Part shown: piece by piece, positions 32,860-42,151 of the stretch | Layout of the letters: the number at the start of each line of letters is the position of its first letter | Numbering within the stretch: the stretch's first letter is position 1 | Source of the DNA: Sphingomonas albertensis | GTDB lineage: Bacteria; Pseudomonadota; Alphaproteobacteria; Sphingomonadales; Sphingomonadaceae | Assembly: GCF_014358075.1 (NCBI RefSeq) | Contig: NZ_JACONT010000001.1 | Span: forward strand, 62,001-126,000 | Direction of reading: 5' to 3' | DNA length: 64,000 nt | Notes under the pieces: generated by a model | What the model was told of the DNA's origin: nothing | The model's input: only the letters and a program-made list of their open reading frames with translations | Database searches by the model: none | Made by a program: the position numbers and the translations under genes

Positions 32860-34125
32860 TCAGCCACGATCTCGATCGTCGAAGCGGGGGGCGCGGTCGA
32901 AATCAATTTTGCCGAACGGTCGGTCGCGGAAGAGATAGCCGTAGTAGAAGGTGCGGAGACGATGGTGGAACGCGCGGATACGGTCCTGATAGGCCAGTTG
33001 CGCCGTCAGGTCGGTATGCGCGATCCGGGTCAGCAGCGCCTGCACGCCCACCGAAGGCAGCACCCAGCCGAGCGCACGGCCCGCGGCATCGCGCGCTTCC
33101 AGGCCCTGGCGATAGGCGCGGACCGCGGGGGCGACGCTTTCGTCACCATTCTCGTGGAAGGCCAGATACCATTTATAGTGAAATTCGGGACCGAGCGGCG
33201 CCGAATCCGCCCATTCGGGATGGCGGGCGTAGAAGCGCCGCATGGTGGCTTCGCGGGGCACGTCCCACGCGCCGTTGACCGCTTCACGCTGCGCCATCGC
33301 GATCTCCGCGCCCTGGTTGACGGGGATCGCGGCGTTGATCGCCACGTTGCACAAGGTCGGGACGATCAGCACCAGCACGAGCCATGCCGCCGCCAGCGCC
33401 GCCGCGTTCGCGACCGAACTCCAGCGCAGCCGGCCGATCAGCGCGGCGAGTGCGATCCAGAACAGCAGATAGGCGGCGACCACGGCAAGGACGATCAGGA
33501 TCGATGCGACGCCGACCCCCGCGAATGCCGCGGCGATACCGAAGGGTATGCCGAGCGCACTCCATGTCAGCAGGAAGCGAAGCAGCGTCCGGCGGCGCCA
33601 CAGCGCACGCCCCCCGTTCGGCAACGCATCGAGCATCCGCTGCCGCCCCGCCTCACGCTCGGCCGAGCGGAGATCGTGAAACAGCGCGATCACGAACAGC
33701 GGCGCGAGGAATACCAGCACGAAGGCGAAATCGAACCGGCCGGGCAGTGCGAGTTCGGGATTGAAGGTGTCGCCGTCGTAGATCTGCGCCTCCAGCCCCA
33801 GCGCGCGGACCCGCAGGATGTACGGCGCCACGTCGCGCATGCCGAGCGCGGCGAAGGCGAGCGGTGCGGGCGCATCCCAGGTCGGATGGAAGCTGTAATA
33901 GGCGGCACTTCCCGCGTCCTTGGTACGAACGACATAGTCGGCGATCGCCCTGATATCCTCGGCTTGTGCCGCTGGGATGGCAGCGATGGCGGCGCGCTGG
34001 CGGACGATCTCGCCGGTTCCCGCGGCGAGCGCCGCCGCGGTCAGCAGCGCGAGCAGGGCCAGCGCGCAGACCGTCAGGCGCTGGCGGAACAGCAGTCGCA
34101 GTTCATAGCGGAACAGGCCCATCAT
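32860..34125 (-). CDS. DUF3526 ABC-2 type permease (second subunit)
   Basis: This 421-aa inner-membrane protein has its ATG at 34125 overlapping the stop of the first permease (ATGA). An N-terminal span (LTVCALALLALLTAAALAAG) is followed by a long periplasmic loop. Five further spans are grouped around residues 165-310 (FDFAFVLVFLAPLFVIALF, LLRFLLTWSALGIPFGIAA, IVLAVVAAYLLFWIALAAL and others). Conserved DUF3526 features include the DLRSAEREAGRQRMLD cytoplasmic loop and a late EFHYKWYLAFHE segment. DUF3526 permeases pair with NosF/ABC-2-type ATPases. No substrate is established for the family. With its sister gene it forms a probable heterodimeric channel. Confidence 0.9.
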   Translation of the reverse strand: MMGLFRYELRLLFRQRLTVCALALLALLTAAALAAGTGEIVRQRAAIAAIPAAQAEDIRAIADYVVRTKDAGSAAYYSFHPTWDAPAPLAFAALGMRDVAPYILRVRALGLEAQIYDGDTFNPELALPGRFDFAFVLVFLAPLFVIALFHDLRSAEREAGRQRMLDALPNGGRALWRRRTLLRFLLTWSALGIPFGIAAAFAGVGVASILIVLAVVAAYLLFWIALAALIGRLRWSSVANAAALAAAWLVLVLIVPTLCNVAINAAIPVNQGAEIAMAQREAVNGAWDVPREATMRRFYARHPEWADSAPLGPEFHYKWYLAFHENGDESVAPAVRAYRQGLEARDAAGRALGWVLPSVGVQALLTRIAHTDLTAQLAYQDRIRAFHHRLRTFYYGYLFRDRPFGKIDFDRAPRFDDRDRG

Positions 34126-35558
34126 CGTGCTCCCAGTCGGCGCGACGCGACCATGAGCAGGACAAGCGCCCCTGCCAGCCAGGCGAACACCACGGCGAGG
34201 CCGGGCAGCGCGGCGGCGGCGAGCGTACGACCGTCGGGCGCGACGAACCGGAAGTTCGGCATGGTCTGCCAATTGCGCGCGGCGACGCGCTTGCGCCGGT
34301 CCGCGCCGGCATCGGTCGCGCCGTCGTCGGCATAGCTGACGTCCTCCATCTGCATCCGGTTCAGTCGTTGTACGAGCGCATAGCGATAGGCCTCGGCCTG
34401 CTCCAGGAACCGCTGGTGCCCGATAAGGTCGGTGCCCGCGGCGGCCATCGACAAGGACCGCAAAGCGATGGCCGGGCTCAGCAATCCCATAGCGTCGACC
34501 AAGCTATTCTGTCGCGCCTGCGCCGCGTGGTTCGCGGTCGCATAGCGGCCATAGACCGCCGAGGTCAGCCGCTCGCCCTCAATGCCGACCGCACCCTTGT
34601 AGTTGATCGGCAGATGCTCGACTTTCGCAACGCCGTAGCGCGCGAGCAGCGCCTGCTTGAACTGCGCGAAATGGGGATCGTCGGGATTGTGGCTGTCTCC
34701 CATCGTCCGCAGGTCGCGCGCGACCGCGACTTCGGTCTGCAGCCGGTTGGTCAGGGGAACCGCGGCGCTGGCGAGATCGGGTGCGACACGGGGCAACAGC
34801 ACCACCGCGACCGCCCACACAGCGACCAGCGCGAGGAGCGCATCGCGGCTGCGGCGGACCGACGCCGATACGAGCAGGATCAGCACCGTCCACAACGCCA
34901 GATAGCCGATATGGCCTAGCGCGATCACCAGCATGGGCCAGACCAACGCGCCGGGCTGGCCGGCGATCGCGACCAGGCCGATCATCGCCGGCAGCCCGGC
35001 GAGCAGCGCCGCCGCACCCAGCGCCAGCAGCTTCCCGCGAACGATCTGCCCGCGGGCGGCGCCTTGCAGCATCAGGACGCGCACCGTGCCGCGTTCGGTC
35101 TCCCGCGCCAGCGCGCCATAGCCCAGGAAGATCAGCAGCAACGGCGCAACCACCTGCAGAACGAAGGCGGGCGTCAACTGGCCGAAGCGCACCAGCAGCG
35201 AGCTTTGCCGCACATCGCCGAAATTGGCGCTGTTCTGGCGATGTCCCTCCAGGAACATGCTGTTGCCCGTGAATGCATCGACGCCGGGATCGAACGCGGC
35301 CAGCGGCCCCAGTGGGCGGAAGATGAATGTGCCGTAGTGAACGACACGGTGGGGGTGTCGGTCGGGCTGCGCCTTGAACGCCGTCTCTGCCGCCTCGGCC
35401 TGACGCGCGCGCAGCTCGGCGATCCCGCGCTGATGCGCCCAGGAACTCGCAACCGCGACCAATGTCAGCAGCACGACTAGGACGAAGGCAATGATGGCGA
35501 CGCGGTTGCGAGTCATCAGGCGAATTTCGTCGCGCGCGATCAGTCCGACCGCGCTCAT
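34122..35558 (-). CDS. DUF3526 ABC-2 type permease (first subunit)
   Basis: This 478-aa permease starts at 35558 (MSAVGLIARDEIRLMTRNR), with ATGA overlaps to the ATPase before it and the second permease after it. One N-terminal span (VAIIAFVLVVLLTLVAVASSW) precedes a periplasmic domain of about 150 residues containing FIFRPLGPLAAFDPG. Then a block of spans follows (FVLQVVAPLLLIFLGYGAL, LLALGAAALLAGLPAMIGLV, LVIALGHIGYLALWTVLILL, LLALVAVWAVAVVLLP). ARETERGTVRVLMLQGAARG is the ABC-2-type coupling loop. A large second periplasmic part and a last span near the C-terminus complete it. It is a paralogue of the next gene and shares its likely ATPase. Confidence 0.91.
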   Translation of the reverse strand: MSAVGLIARDEIRLMTRNRVAIIAFVLVVLLTLVAVASSWAHQRGIAELRARQAEAAETAFKAQPDRHPHRVVHYGTFIFRPLGPLAAFDPGVDAFTGNSMFLEGHRQNSANFGDVRQSSLLVRFGQLTPAFVLQVVAPLLLIFLGYGALARETERGTVRVLMLQGAARGQIVRGKLLALGAAALLAGLPAMIGLVAIAGQPGALVWPMLVIALGHIGYLALWTVLILLVSASVRRSRDALLALVAVWAVAVVLLPRVAPDLASAAVPLTNRLQTEVAVARDLRTMGDSHNPDDPHFAQFKQALLARYGVAKVEHLPINYKGAVGIEGERLTSAVYGRYATANHAAQARQNSLVDAMGLLSPAIALRSLSMAAAGTDLIGHQRFLEQAEAYRYALVQRLNRMQMEDVSYADDGATDAGADRRKRVAARNWQTMPNFRFVAPDGRTLAAAALPGLAVVFAWLAGALVLLMVASRRLGAR

Positions 35559-36283
35559 GCCGCCAACCGATCGCCGCCGAGCTGGAAACGGGCGTGCAGC
35601 GCGCGAACGTCGAACCGCTCGGGGCCGTCCGCCCGCACTTCGTGTGCGACGCGTCCCGCTTCCAGAAAGGCGATGCGGTCGGCAATGTCGGCGGTGGAGA
35701 GAAGGTCGTGCGTCACCATCAATATGGCGGTGCCCCGTTCCCGGACCTGCAAGAGAAGCTGCGAGAAGTCGGCGGTCGCGCGCGGATCGAGTCCCGATGT
35801 CGGCTCGTCGAGCAGCAGCACCGGCACCCGCCGCAGCAGCGCCACCGCGATCGCGACCTTCTGCCGCATCCCCTTGGAGAAGCCGCCGAGCCGCTGGTGC
35901 CACGCCTGATCCTGCAAACCGGCCGCAGCAAGCGCCGCGGCGATGGCATCATGCCCCTGGCGCTCGCCGGAAAGCGCGAGCAGATAGTCGGCGTTCTCGA
36001 CCGCCGTCAGATGCTCGTAGAGCGCGACGTTCTCCGGCAGATACGCGATCCGCCGTCGCACGGCGTCGGGATCGGTCGCCGGATTCATCCCGCAAACCTC
36101 GACCGTCCCCGATCGTGCCCGCGTGAATCCGAGCAATGTCGATAGGGTCGTCGACTTGCCGGCACCATTGCCACCCAGCAACGCGGTAATGCTGCCCACC
36201 GGTACGCGCAGCGACAGTCCGTTGAGGACGTCATGCGTATCGTACGCGAACGTCAGATCGTCGATCAGGATCGGTTCGGTCAT
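35555..36283 (-). CDS. ABC transporter ATP-binding protein (NosF/ABC-2 type)
   Basis: This ATPase has 242 aa from the ATG at 36283 (MTEPILIDDL); a longer form from 36313 adds ten residues. The motifs are Walker A GGNGAGKS (residues 37-44), Q-loop region AYLPENVALYEHLT, ABC signature GGFSKGMRQ, Walker B VLLLDE with PTSGLDP, and the switch histidine in MVTHDLL. The order and the 'LPENVALYEHLTAVEN' wording resemble NosF and other ABC-2 export ATPases. It is the first gene of a three-gene operon with two DUF3526 permeases. It diverges from the siderophore-type TonB receptor over a 160-base promoter region. Confidence 0.95.
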   Translation of the reverse strand: MTEPILIDDLTFAYDTHDVLNGLSLRVPVGSITALLGGNGAGKSTTLSTLLGFTRARSGTVEVCGMNPATDPDAVRRRIAYLPENVALYEHLTAVENADYLLALSGERQGHDAIAAALAAAGLQDQAWHQRLGGFSKGMRQKVAIAVALLRRVPVLLLDEPTSGLDPRATADFSQLLLQVRERGTAILMVTHDLLSTADIADRIAFLEAGRVAHEVRADGPERFDVRALHARFQLGGDRLAA

Positions 36284-36340
36284 CGGGCGTATCAAATCCT
36301 CGGCAATGAACATCGTCGCTCAATGCCCGGTCGACGCCTG

Positions 36341-36369
36341 TGTAACAAGATATCATTGACGATGTTACA
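36341..36369. promoter_or_regulatory. TGTAAC-N17-GTTACA dyad in a divergent promoter region
   Basis: TGTAAC (36341-36346) and GTTACA (36364-36369) form an inverted repeat 17 bases apart, in an AT-richer patch between the divergent ABC and TonB-receptor genes. It could be an operator for a regulator of both arms (TetR-type sites often look like this). It does not resemble a Fur box. It is a prediction from symmetry alone. Confidence 0.4.
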
Positions 36370-36443
36370 TCATTACCTTCATAGGCGAGCCAGTTCGGAG
36401 CGTCGCAGCGCTCCCGATCCGAATTGCCGAAGGGGATATTGTC

Positions 36444-38615
36444 TTGCGTCTGTCCATGCGTGCGGCCTCGATGGCCGGTGCCATTCCGCTTGCCATTGCC
36501 TTGTCTTACGCCCCTGCTGTTGCGCAGTCGGACGAGGAAAGTCGGTCCGAACGGGGCCGAACCGAAAGCGAACGCGAGGAAATCACGGTGACCGGGGTGC
36601 GGCAGCCGTATCGCGGCAACTTCACGCTACGCGAGATCCCGCAGGCGATCACGACGATCGACGACACGGTTATTGCCGAAAATGCCATCACACGCCTTAC
36701 CGACGCGCTCGACCTGAACGCCTCGGTGGTGCGGCAGAACACGCTGGGCGGGCTGTGGGACAGTTTTGCGGTGCGCGGCTTTGCCGGCGACGAGAATCTG
36801 CCGAGCGGCTATCTGGTCAACGGGTTCAACGCTGGACGTGGGTTCAGCGGGCAGCGCGACGTGGCTGGGATCGAGCGTGTCGAGGTGCTGAAGGGGCCGG
36901 CCGCCGCCGTGCTGGGCCGTGGCGAACCCGGCGGCTCGATCAACCTGGTGACCAAACAGGCGGAGCTAGGCCGGACGTTCGGTACCGCATCGCTGCAATA
37001 TCGCAGCTTCGACACCGTTCGTGCCGAGGGCGATGCGAACCTAGCACTGACCGACACGCTGTCGGCGCGGCTGATCGGCTATGCCGAGAGCGGCGACACG
37101 TTCCGCGACACGGTGGAGCAGAAACGCTGGGGCTTCCTCCCGTCGATCGGCCTGAAGCTGGGCGATGCAACGCGCGTCACCTATGATTTCGAATGGACGC
37201 GCGTCGAGGTGCCGTTTGACCGTGGTATCGCCGTGCTGAACAACGATTTCAGCACGGTGCCCCGCTCGCGGTTCCTGGGCGAACCGAGCGACGGCGACAC
37301 CGTCGCGCGTGCCACCGGGCACCAGTTGCGTCTCCAGCACGACTTCAGCGACAGATGGTCGCTGTCGGTTGGCGCCAGCCACCGCGATACGCGGCTGACC
37401 GGCGCATCGTCGGACGCGGAAACGCTGCGATCGCGCCAGAAGCTCTATATCGACGGCCGATCGCTGTCGCGGCAGCGGCGCACCCGCCAGTACACCTCCG
37501 AGCACAGCGTGCTGCGCGCCGAACTGGCGGGTGATTTCGCCACGGGGTCGTTGCGCCACCGTGTCCTGATGGGCGGGGATTTCGACTATTTCGATACCGA
37601 CCAGCTGTTCACGCGCTATCGCGGGCCGGTGGTGAGCGCGACCACGACCGATCAGGCGGGCTATGTGCTCGATCTGCAGAACCCGGTCTATGGCCGCTAT
37701 CCGGTGCTCGCCACCGCGCCGATCACCAACAGGCTCGACGTGCAGCGCACGATGGGCGCCTATGTGCAGGACCAGATCAGCCTGACCGATCGGTTGCAGG
37801 TCCGTGTCGGCGGCCGCTACGACGACTTTCTGCTCCGCGTCGACAACCGTCTGACCAACATGCTGGGCCGGCGCAAGCGGAGCCGCTTCAGCCCGCAGGT
37901 CGGGATCGTCTATGAACTCAGCACGACGCTCTCGATCTATGCGGCGTATGGCGAGGGCTACCGCGCCAATATCGGCGCGGACGCGAACGGCAACGTCTTC
38001 GAGCCCGAAACCAGCAAGTCGATCGAGGCCGGGGTGAAGCTGACCGCGCTGGGTGGCCGGCTGACAGGCACGCTGGCGGCCTATCAGCTTGAGAAATCCA
38101 ACGTGCTGGCCACCGATACCGCTAATCCCGGTTTCTCGATCGCGATCGGCAAGGCGCGCAGCCGCGGGATCGAGGCCGATCTCAACGGCCGTCTGCCCGG
38201 CGGGATCGAGCTGCTTCTGAGCTACGCCTATACCGATGCCGAGGCGCGCTCTCGCGTGCTCGACCCGAACTTCTCGTTCCAGATCGAGCCGGGCGATCCG
38301 CTGATCAACATCCCCAAGCACAATCTCAACCTGCAGGCGGCCAAGCGCTTCAAGGCGGGGTCGCGTGACATGCTGATCGGGGCCGGCGTCCAGCATGTCG
38401 GCGCGCGCAACGGCGAAACCGGGACCGACTTCACGCTGTCGTCGCACACGCTGTTCCGCGTGTTCGGCCAGGCCGACCTGATCGACGGGGTGCAGCTGTT
38501 CGGCTCGATCGCCAACCTGTTCGACGACCATTGGTACGCCAACAGCTATTCGCCCGTCTGGGTGCAGCCGGGCATCCCGCGCACAGCCACGATCGGCCTG
38601 CGCGCCAGCTTCTGA
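36444..38615 (+). CDS. TonB-dependent siderophore receptor (FhuA/FoxA-like)
   Basis: This 723-aa outer-membrane receptor has a signal peptide ending near APAVAQS. EEITVTGVRQPY resembles a TonB box. The plug runs from LREIPQAITTIDDTVIAEN to VEVLKGPAAAVLGRGEPGG and SINLVTKQ, the classic siderophore-receptor signature. The barrel has the repeated RVGGRYDDF and EPETSKSIEAGVK features and ends GLRASF. AAGGGG lies 8 bases before a TTG at 36444, and an ATG at 36456 is an alternative start. Receptors of this class import ferric siderophores or other metal chelates. The M14 peptidase starts 3 bases after its stop, so the two are certainly co-expressed. The ligand is unknown and no biosynthesis genes are nearby. 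Confidence 0.95.
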   Translation: MRLSMRAASMAGAIPLAIALSYAPAVAQSDEESRSERGRTESEREEITVTGVRQPYRGNFTLREIPQAITTIDDTVIAENAITRLTDALDLNASVVRQNTLGGLWDSFAVRGFAGDENLPSGYLVNGFNAGRGFSGQRDVAGIERVEVLKGPAAAVLGRGEPGGSINLVTKQAELGRTFGTASLQYRSFDTVRAEGDANLALTDTLSARLIGYAESGDTFRDTVEQKRWGFLPSIGLKLGDATRVTYDFEWTRVEVPFDRGIAVLNNDFSTVPRSRFLGEPSDGDTVARATGHQLRLQHDFSDRWSLSVGASHRDTRLTGASSDAETLRSRQKLYIDGRSLSRQRRTRQYTSEHSVLRAELAGDFATGSLRHRVLMGGDFDYFDTDQLFTRYRGPVVSATTTDQAGYVLDLQNPVYGRYPVLATAPITNRLDVQRTMGAYVQDQISLTDRLQVRVGGRYDDFLLRVDNRLTNMLGRRKRSRFSPQVGIVYELSTTLSIYAAYGEGYRANIGADANGNVFEPETSKSIEAGVKLTALGGRLTGTLAAYQLEKSNVLATDTANPGFSIAIGKARSRGIEADLNGRLPGGIELLLSYAYTDAEARSRVLDPNFSFQIEPGDPLINIPKHNLNLQAAKRFKAGSRDMLIGAGVQHVGARNGETGTDFTLSSHTLFRVFGQADLIDGVQLFGSIANLFDDHWYANSYSPVWVQPGIPRTATIGLRASF

Positions 38616-38618
38616 GTA

Positions 38619-40415
38619 ATGATCCCCATGCGTCTTATCTCACTCGCTATCATCGCCCTGCCCGCAGCGTCCTCGGCGCAAACGCCCACACCGCTACCTG
38701 GGCTGCCGGCTGCGATCCTGCCACCGGTGCAGCCTTGGTCCGGCGCGAGCGAGCGCGTGATCGTCGCCGCGAACGATCCGTGGATCACTCCCGCCGAACG
38801 CGCGAACTTCGCGACGACACCACGTTATGCGGAGACGCGCGCCTGGCTGGAACGGCTCGCCGCCGCGTCGCCGCTGATCCGGATCGAGACGTTCCGCCGC
38901 ACCGCGCAGGGGCGCGACATGCTCATGGTCCGCGCCAGCAAGGGTGGCGCGGGGAAACCCGTCGTCCTGATCCAGGCGGGCATCCACTCCGGCGAGATCG
39001 ACGGCAAGGACGCAGGGCTGATGCTCCTCCGCGACATCGCGCTCAGGGGCAAGGACAGCCTGCTCGACTCGGTCGATCTGGTGTTCGTGCCGATCTACAA
39101 TATCGACGGACACGAGGCGATGAGCCGCTGGAACTTCCCGGCGCTGCGGGGCCCGTCGGAAAAGGGCAATGTCGCCACCGCGCGCGGCATCAACCTGAAC
39201 CGCGACTATGCCAAGGCCGACGCGCCGGAGACGCGCGCGATGATCGCGTTGCTGCGGCGGCTCGATCCGATCCTCTATGTCGATTGCCATGTCAGCGACG
39301 GCTTCGACATGCAGTACGACATCACCTTCACTTATGCCGGCTGGGGGCGCTACGCCTATCACCGCGCCACGGCCGACTGGCTGACGGCGCGGTTCGGCCC
39401 GACGGTGACTACGGCACTGGAGCGCGCCGGGCATATACCGACGCTCTACCCGAGCCCGATCGACACGCGCGATCCCGCCAAGGGGATCCGCCAGGCGCCC
39501 GAGGGCCCGCGCTATTCGACCGGCTATGGCGACTTCATCGGCGTGCCGACGGTGCTGGTCGAGAACCACATGCTCAAACCCTATCGGCAGCGCGTGCTCG
39601 GCACCTATGTCCTGCTCGAAGCGGCGTTGAAACTGGCCGCGGCCGACCGGGACCGGATCGCCGCGGCGAAGGCGGCCGACCGTACCAGCCGGCCCGCCAC
39701 CATGCTCGCGCGCTGGAAGCCGGCGGCGATGCCGATCGGCTGGATCGAGCGGTTCAAGGGCATCGGCTTCGACACCTATCGTTCGCCGGCGAGCGGACAG
39801 ATGGAACAGCGCTGGACGGGCAAGCCGATCACCTTCCGCATGCCGATCATTGGGCAGGACCCGGTCGAGACGGTGACTTTGCCGACCGCCTGGTGGGTGC
39901 CGGCGGAACAAACCGAGATACTCTATCGCCTCCGCCTCCACGGTATCAGGTTCGATCCGATCACGGCCCCGCGGACGCTGACGCTCGACCGCGTCCACCT
40001 GCGCGATGCGGTGGTGCAACGCGCGCAGGACGGGCGGCTGCCGCTGAAGGCATCGTTCGAGCACGTCCCCGTGACCGAGACGCTCCCGGCAGGTACGGTC
40101 CGCGTCCCATCCGACCAGCCGCTCGGCCTGCTCGCCGCCGCGTTGCTGGAACCTGAAGCTCCGGACTCCCTGCTAGCCTGGGGCTTTTTCCCGGAGATGC
40201 TCTCGTCTCCACCAGGCGCGGAAGACTTCGTCCGCGCGCCACTCGCCGAGGCGCTGCTGGCGTCGGACGATACCGTCAGAACCGCGTTCACGGTGAAACT
40301 GGCAGATGACTCTGCGTTCGCCAGAGACCCGGAAGCACGGCTCGATTGGCTTATGGAGCGCCTTCCCGACCGCAAAACCACGCATCTGACGTACCCGATC
40401 CCGCGGGAACGTTGA
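38619..40415 (+). CDS. Secreted M14 family zinc carboxypeptidase
   Basis: This 598-aa protein has a short signal peptide (MRLISLAIIALPAASSA, after an ATG at 38619 or 38628). The M14 catalytic domain spans about residues 60-350. Zinc ligands are visible as GIHSGE (H-x-x-E) and the later VDCHVSDG. VPIYNIDGHEAMSR and GINLNRDYAK contain substrate-binding Asn-Arg residues, and TVLVENHML supplies the catalytic Glu. A C-terminal region of about 200 residues (beta-rich, unrecognised) follows. It lies 3 bases behind the TonB receptor, so its product probably processes the compound imported through that receptor, most plausibly a peptide or a peptidic metal chelator. This functional link is inferred from gene order. 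Confidence 0.92.
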   Translation: MIPMRLISLAIIALPAASSAQTPTPLPGLPAAILPPVQPWSGASERVIVAANDPWITPAERANFATTPRYAETRAWLERLAAASPLIRIETFRRTAQGRDMLMVRASKGGAGKPVVLIQAGIHSGEIDGKDAGLMLLRDIALRGKDSLLDSVDLVFVPIYNIDGHEAMSRWNFPALRGPSEKGNVATARGINLNRDYAKADAPETRAMIALLRRLDPILYVDCHVSDGFDMQYDITFTYAGWGRYAYHRATADWLTARFGPTVTTALERAGHIPTLYPSPIDTRDPAKGIRQAPEGPRYSTGYGDFIGVPTVLVENHMLKPYRQRVLGTYVLLEAALKLAAADRDRIAAAKAADRTSRPATMLARWKPAAMPIGWIERFKGIGFDTYRSPASGQMEQRWTGKPITFRMPIIGQDPVETVTLPTAWWVPAEQTEILYRLRLHGIRFDPITAPRTLTLDRVHLRDAVVQRAQDGRLPLKASFEHVPVTETLPAGTVRVPSDQPLGLLAAALLEPEAPDSLLAWGFFPEMLSSPPGAEDFVRAPLAEALLASDDTVRTAFTVKLADDSAFARDPEARLDWLMERLPDRKTTHLTYPIPRER

Positions 40416-40980
40416 GGGTTTTGTCGAACGAGCGATTGGTCAACGGCGTGAACGAATGGCTGAAGTCCCAGTGTCCAAGGCAATCGACAATGCGTGTTTG
40501 GCGCCTCGAGACGATCCAATTGCGCGCTGCCTACCATAGGTTCCGGCCGACCGTGTCGAAAACAGAGACGGCTCATCATAGTGCCGCGCACACGACCGCA
40601 GATAGGGTACGACAATTCATCAAACGGAGTGCGCGAGTAAAGTCGTCGCATTGAGCATCGCACCGGTTTAACCGTGCGGCTCGTCGAGATCGGCGGCCTG
40701 ATACAAACGCTTACATCATCTTACCCCGCGTACATGTTTGGCGAGAGCCGCGTCGGCTACCGGACCGGACCACTATGAGGGTTCGGTCGATATGCTAGCT
40801 TTTGAAATCGCCGCCGTCATGGCGGCATCTGCCCAGCGGCACACCGCCGAGGCGCGCGCTCCGACCACTCCAGCGAGCCGATGCCGCCTTACCGCCCTTC
40901 GCATGGCGAGCATGGCCGGCAGCGCCGATCCGATCGCGCGCTGCAAGCGCCTCCATCGCAACCACTGAAACGGCATCATC
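40416..40980. other. 565-bp region upstream of the RND pump operon
   Basis: No established gene is seen. The stretch must contain the promoter of the pump operon. It holds AT-richer patches around 40700-40735 (ACAAACGCTTACATCATCTT). A 58-codon frame at 40792-40968 ends 12 bases before the adaptor gene; it is listed separately. A short palindrome GCCGCC-GTCAT-GGCGGC lies at 40811-40827, inside that frame. I could not identify a defined operator. Confidence 0.4.
40792..40968 (+). CDS. Possible 58-aa leader protein before the RND pump
   Basis: An ATG with GAGGG about 11 bases upstream opens a 58-codon frame that stops 12 bases before the pump adaptor. The product (MLAFEIAAVMAASAQRHTAE at its start) is Ala/Arg-rich with several Met and Cys and no recognised domain. 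Its position suggests a leader or a small regulator. Composition alone cannot exclude a chance frame, so I rate it low. Confidence 0.25.
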   Translation: MLAFEIAAVMAASAQRHTAEARAPTTPASRCRLTALRMASMAGSADPIARCKRLHRNH

Positions 40981-42150
40981 ATGCTATTTATGACGACGCG
41001 CCGCGCGCTACCGCTGCTGCTGACTTTTTCGCTCGCTGCCTGTGGCGGTGCGGAAAAAGGCGGTCCCCCTCGCCAGGGGCCGGTCGAGGTCGGCGTCGTG
41101 ACGCTGACCGCGCAACCCGTCACCACCACGACCGAGCTGACCGGCCGCATCACCGCGACCGCGGTGGCCGATGTCCGGCCCCAGGTCGACGGGATCATCA
41201 AGGCCAGGCTGTTCACCGAGGGTACGACGGTCCGTGCCGGGCAGCCGCTCTACCAGATCGATCCACGCCTCTATCGCGCGACCCGCGACCAGACCGCCGC
41301 GCAGCTGGCGAGTGCGCAGGCATCGGCGGCCACCGCGCAGGCGAAGGTGGCGCGCTACAATCGGCTCCAGACCGCCGATGCGGTCGCGCGGCAGGATGTC
41401 GACGACGCGGTCGCCGCCGACCGCGAGGCCAAGGCGAGCATCGCGCAATATCGCGCGAGCCTGCGGACCGCGAACGTCAACCTCGGCTTCACGCGGGTGT
41501 ATGCGCCGATCTCGGGACGGATCGGTCGGTCGGCCTTTACCGTAGGCGCGCTGGTGTCCGCCGCGCAGACCTCCGCACTGGCGACGATCTCGCAGCTCGA
41601 TCCGATCTATGTCGATATCCAGCAATCGAGCACTGCGCTGCTCGACCTGCGCGAAAGCCTCGCCAGCGGCGATGTACTGCCGGCCAGCACGACCGTCCGC
41701 CTCGTGCTCGAGAATGGGCGCGTCTATCCGCAGGCCGGGACGATCCAGTTCGGCGAGGTCAGCGTCGACACGACCACCGGCACGGTGACGCTGCGGGCTC
41801 GCTTTCCGAACCCGCAGGGTATCCTGCTGCCGGGCATGTTCGTCCGGCTGACCGTGCCGCAGACGATCGTCCGCAACGGTATCCTCGCGCCGCAGCAGGG
41901 GATCACCCGCGATGCAAAGGGTAATGCCACCGCACTGGTCGTCGGCGCGGACAACAAGGTTGCGCTGCGCCAGGTCACCACCGGGCAGGCAGTCGGGGCG
42001 CAGTGGCTGATCACCGCGGGGCTCAGGACCGGCGACCGGCTGATCGTCCAGGGCACCGACAAGGCGCAGCCCGGGGCGACCGTGAAGGCCGTGACCGTCG
42101 CCGCTGGCACCACCGCCGCCGGCACCACCAACCCCGGGATCACTAACTGA
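40981..42150 (+). CDS. RND efflux periplasmic adaptor lipoprotein (MexA/AcrA type)
   Basis: This 389-aa membrane-fusion protein has a lipobox in FSLAACGG (Cys about residue 21), so it is anchored to the inner membrane. The barrel-sandwich/lipoyl halves are at VRPQVDGIIKARLFTEGT and NLGFTRVYAPISGRIGRS. The helical hairpin lies between, and the beta-barrel follows with QVTTGQAVGAQWLI at the membrane-proximal end. The order and length fit MexA/AcrA. It bridges the pump encoded by the next gene (1 base apart) to the outer-membrane channel. Two start ATGs, at 40981 and 40990, are possible; both keep the lipobox. The Thr/Gly-rich C-terminal tail (GTTAAGTTNPGITN) is of low complexity. Confidence 0.95.
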   Translation: MLFMTTRRALPLLLTFSLAACGGAEKGGPPRQGPVEVGVVTLTAQPVTTTTELTGRITATAVADVRPQVDGIIKARLFTEGTTVRAGQPLYQIDPRLYRATRDQTAAQLASAQASAATAQAKVARYNRLQTADAVARQDVDDAVAADREAKASIAQYRASLRTANVNLGFTRVYAPISGRIGRSAFTVGALVSAAQTSALATISQLDPIYVDIQQSSTALLDLRESLASGDVLPASTTVRLVLENGRVYPQAGTIQFGEVSVDTTTGTVTLRARFPNPQGILLPGMFVRLTVPQTIVRNGILAPQQGITRDAKGNATALVVGADNKVALRQVTTGQAVGAQWLITAGLRTGDRLIVQGTDKAQPGATVKAVTVAAGTTAAGTTNPGITN

Positions 42151-42151
42151 G

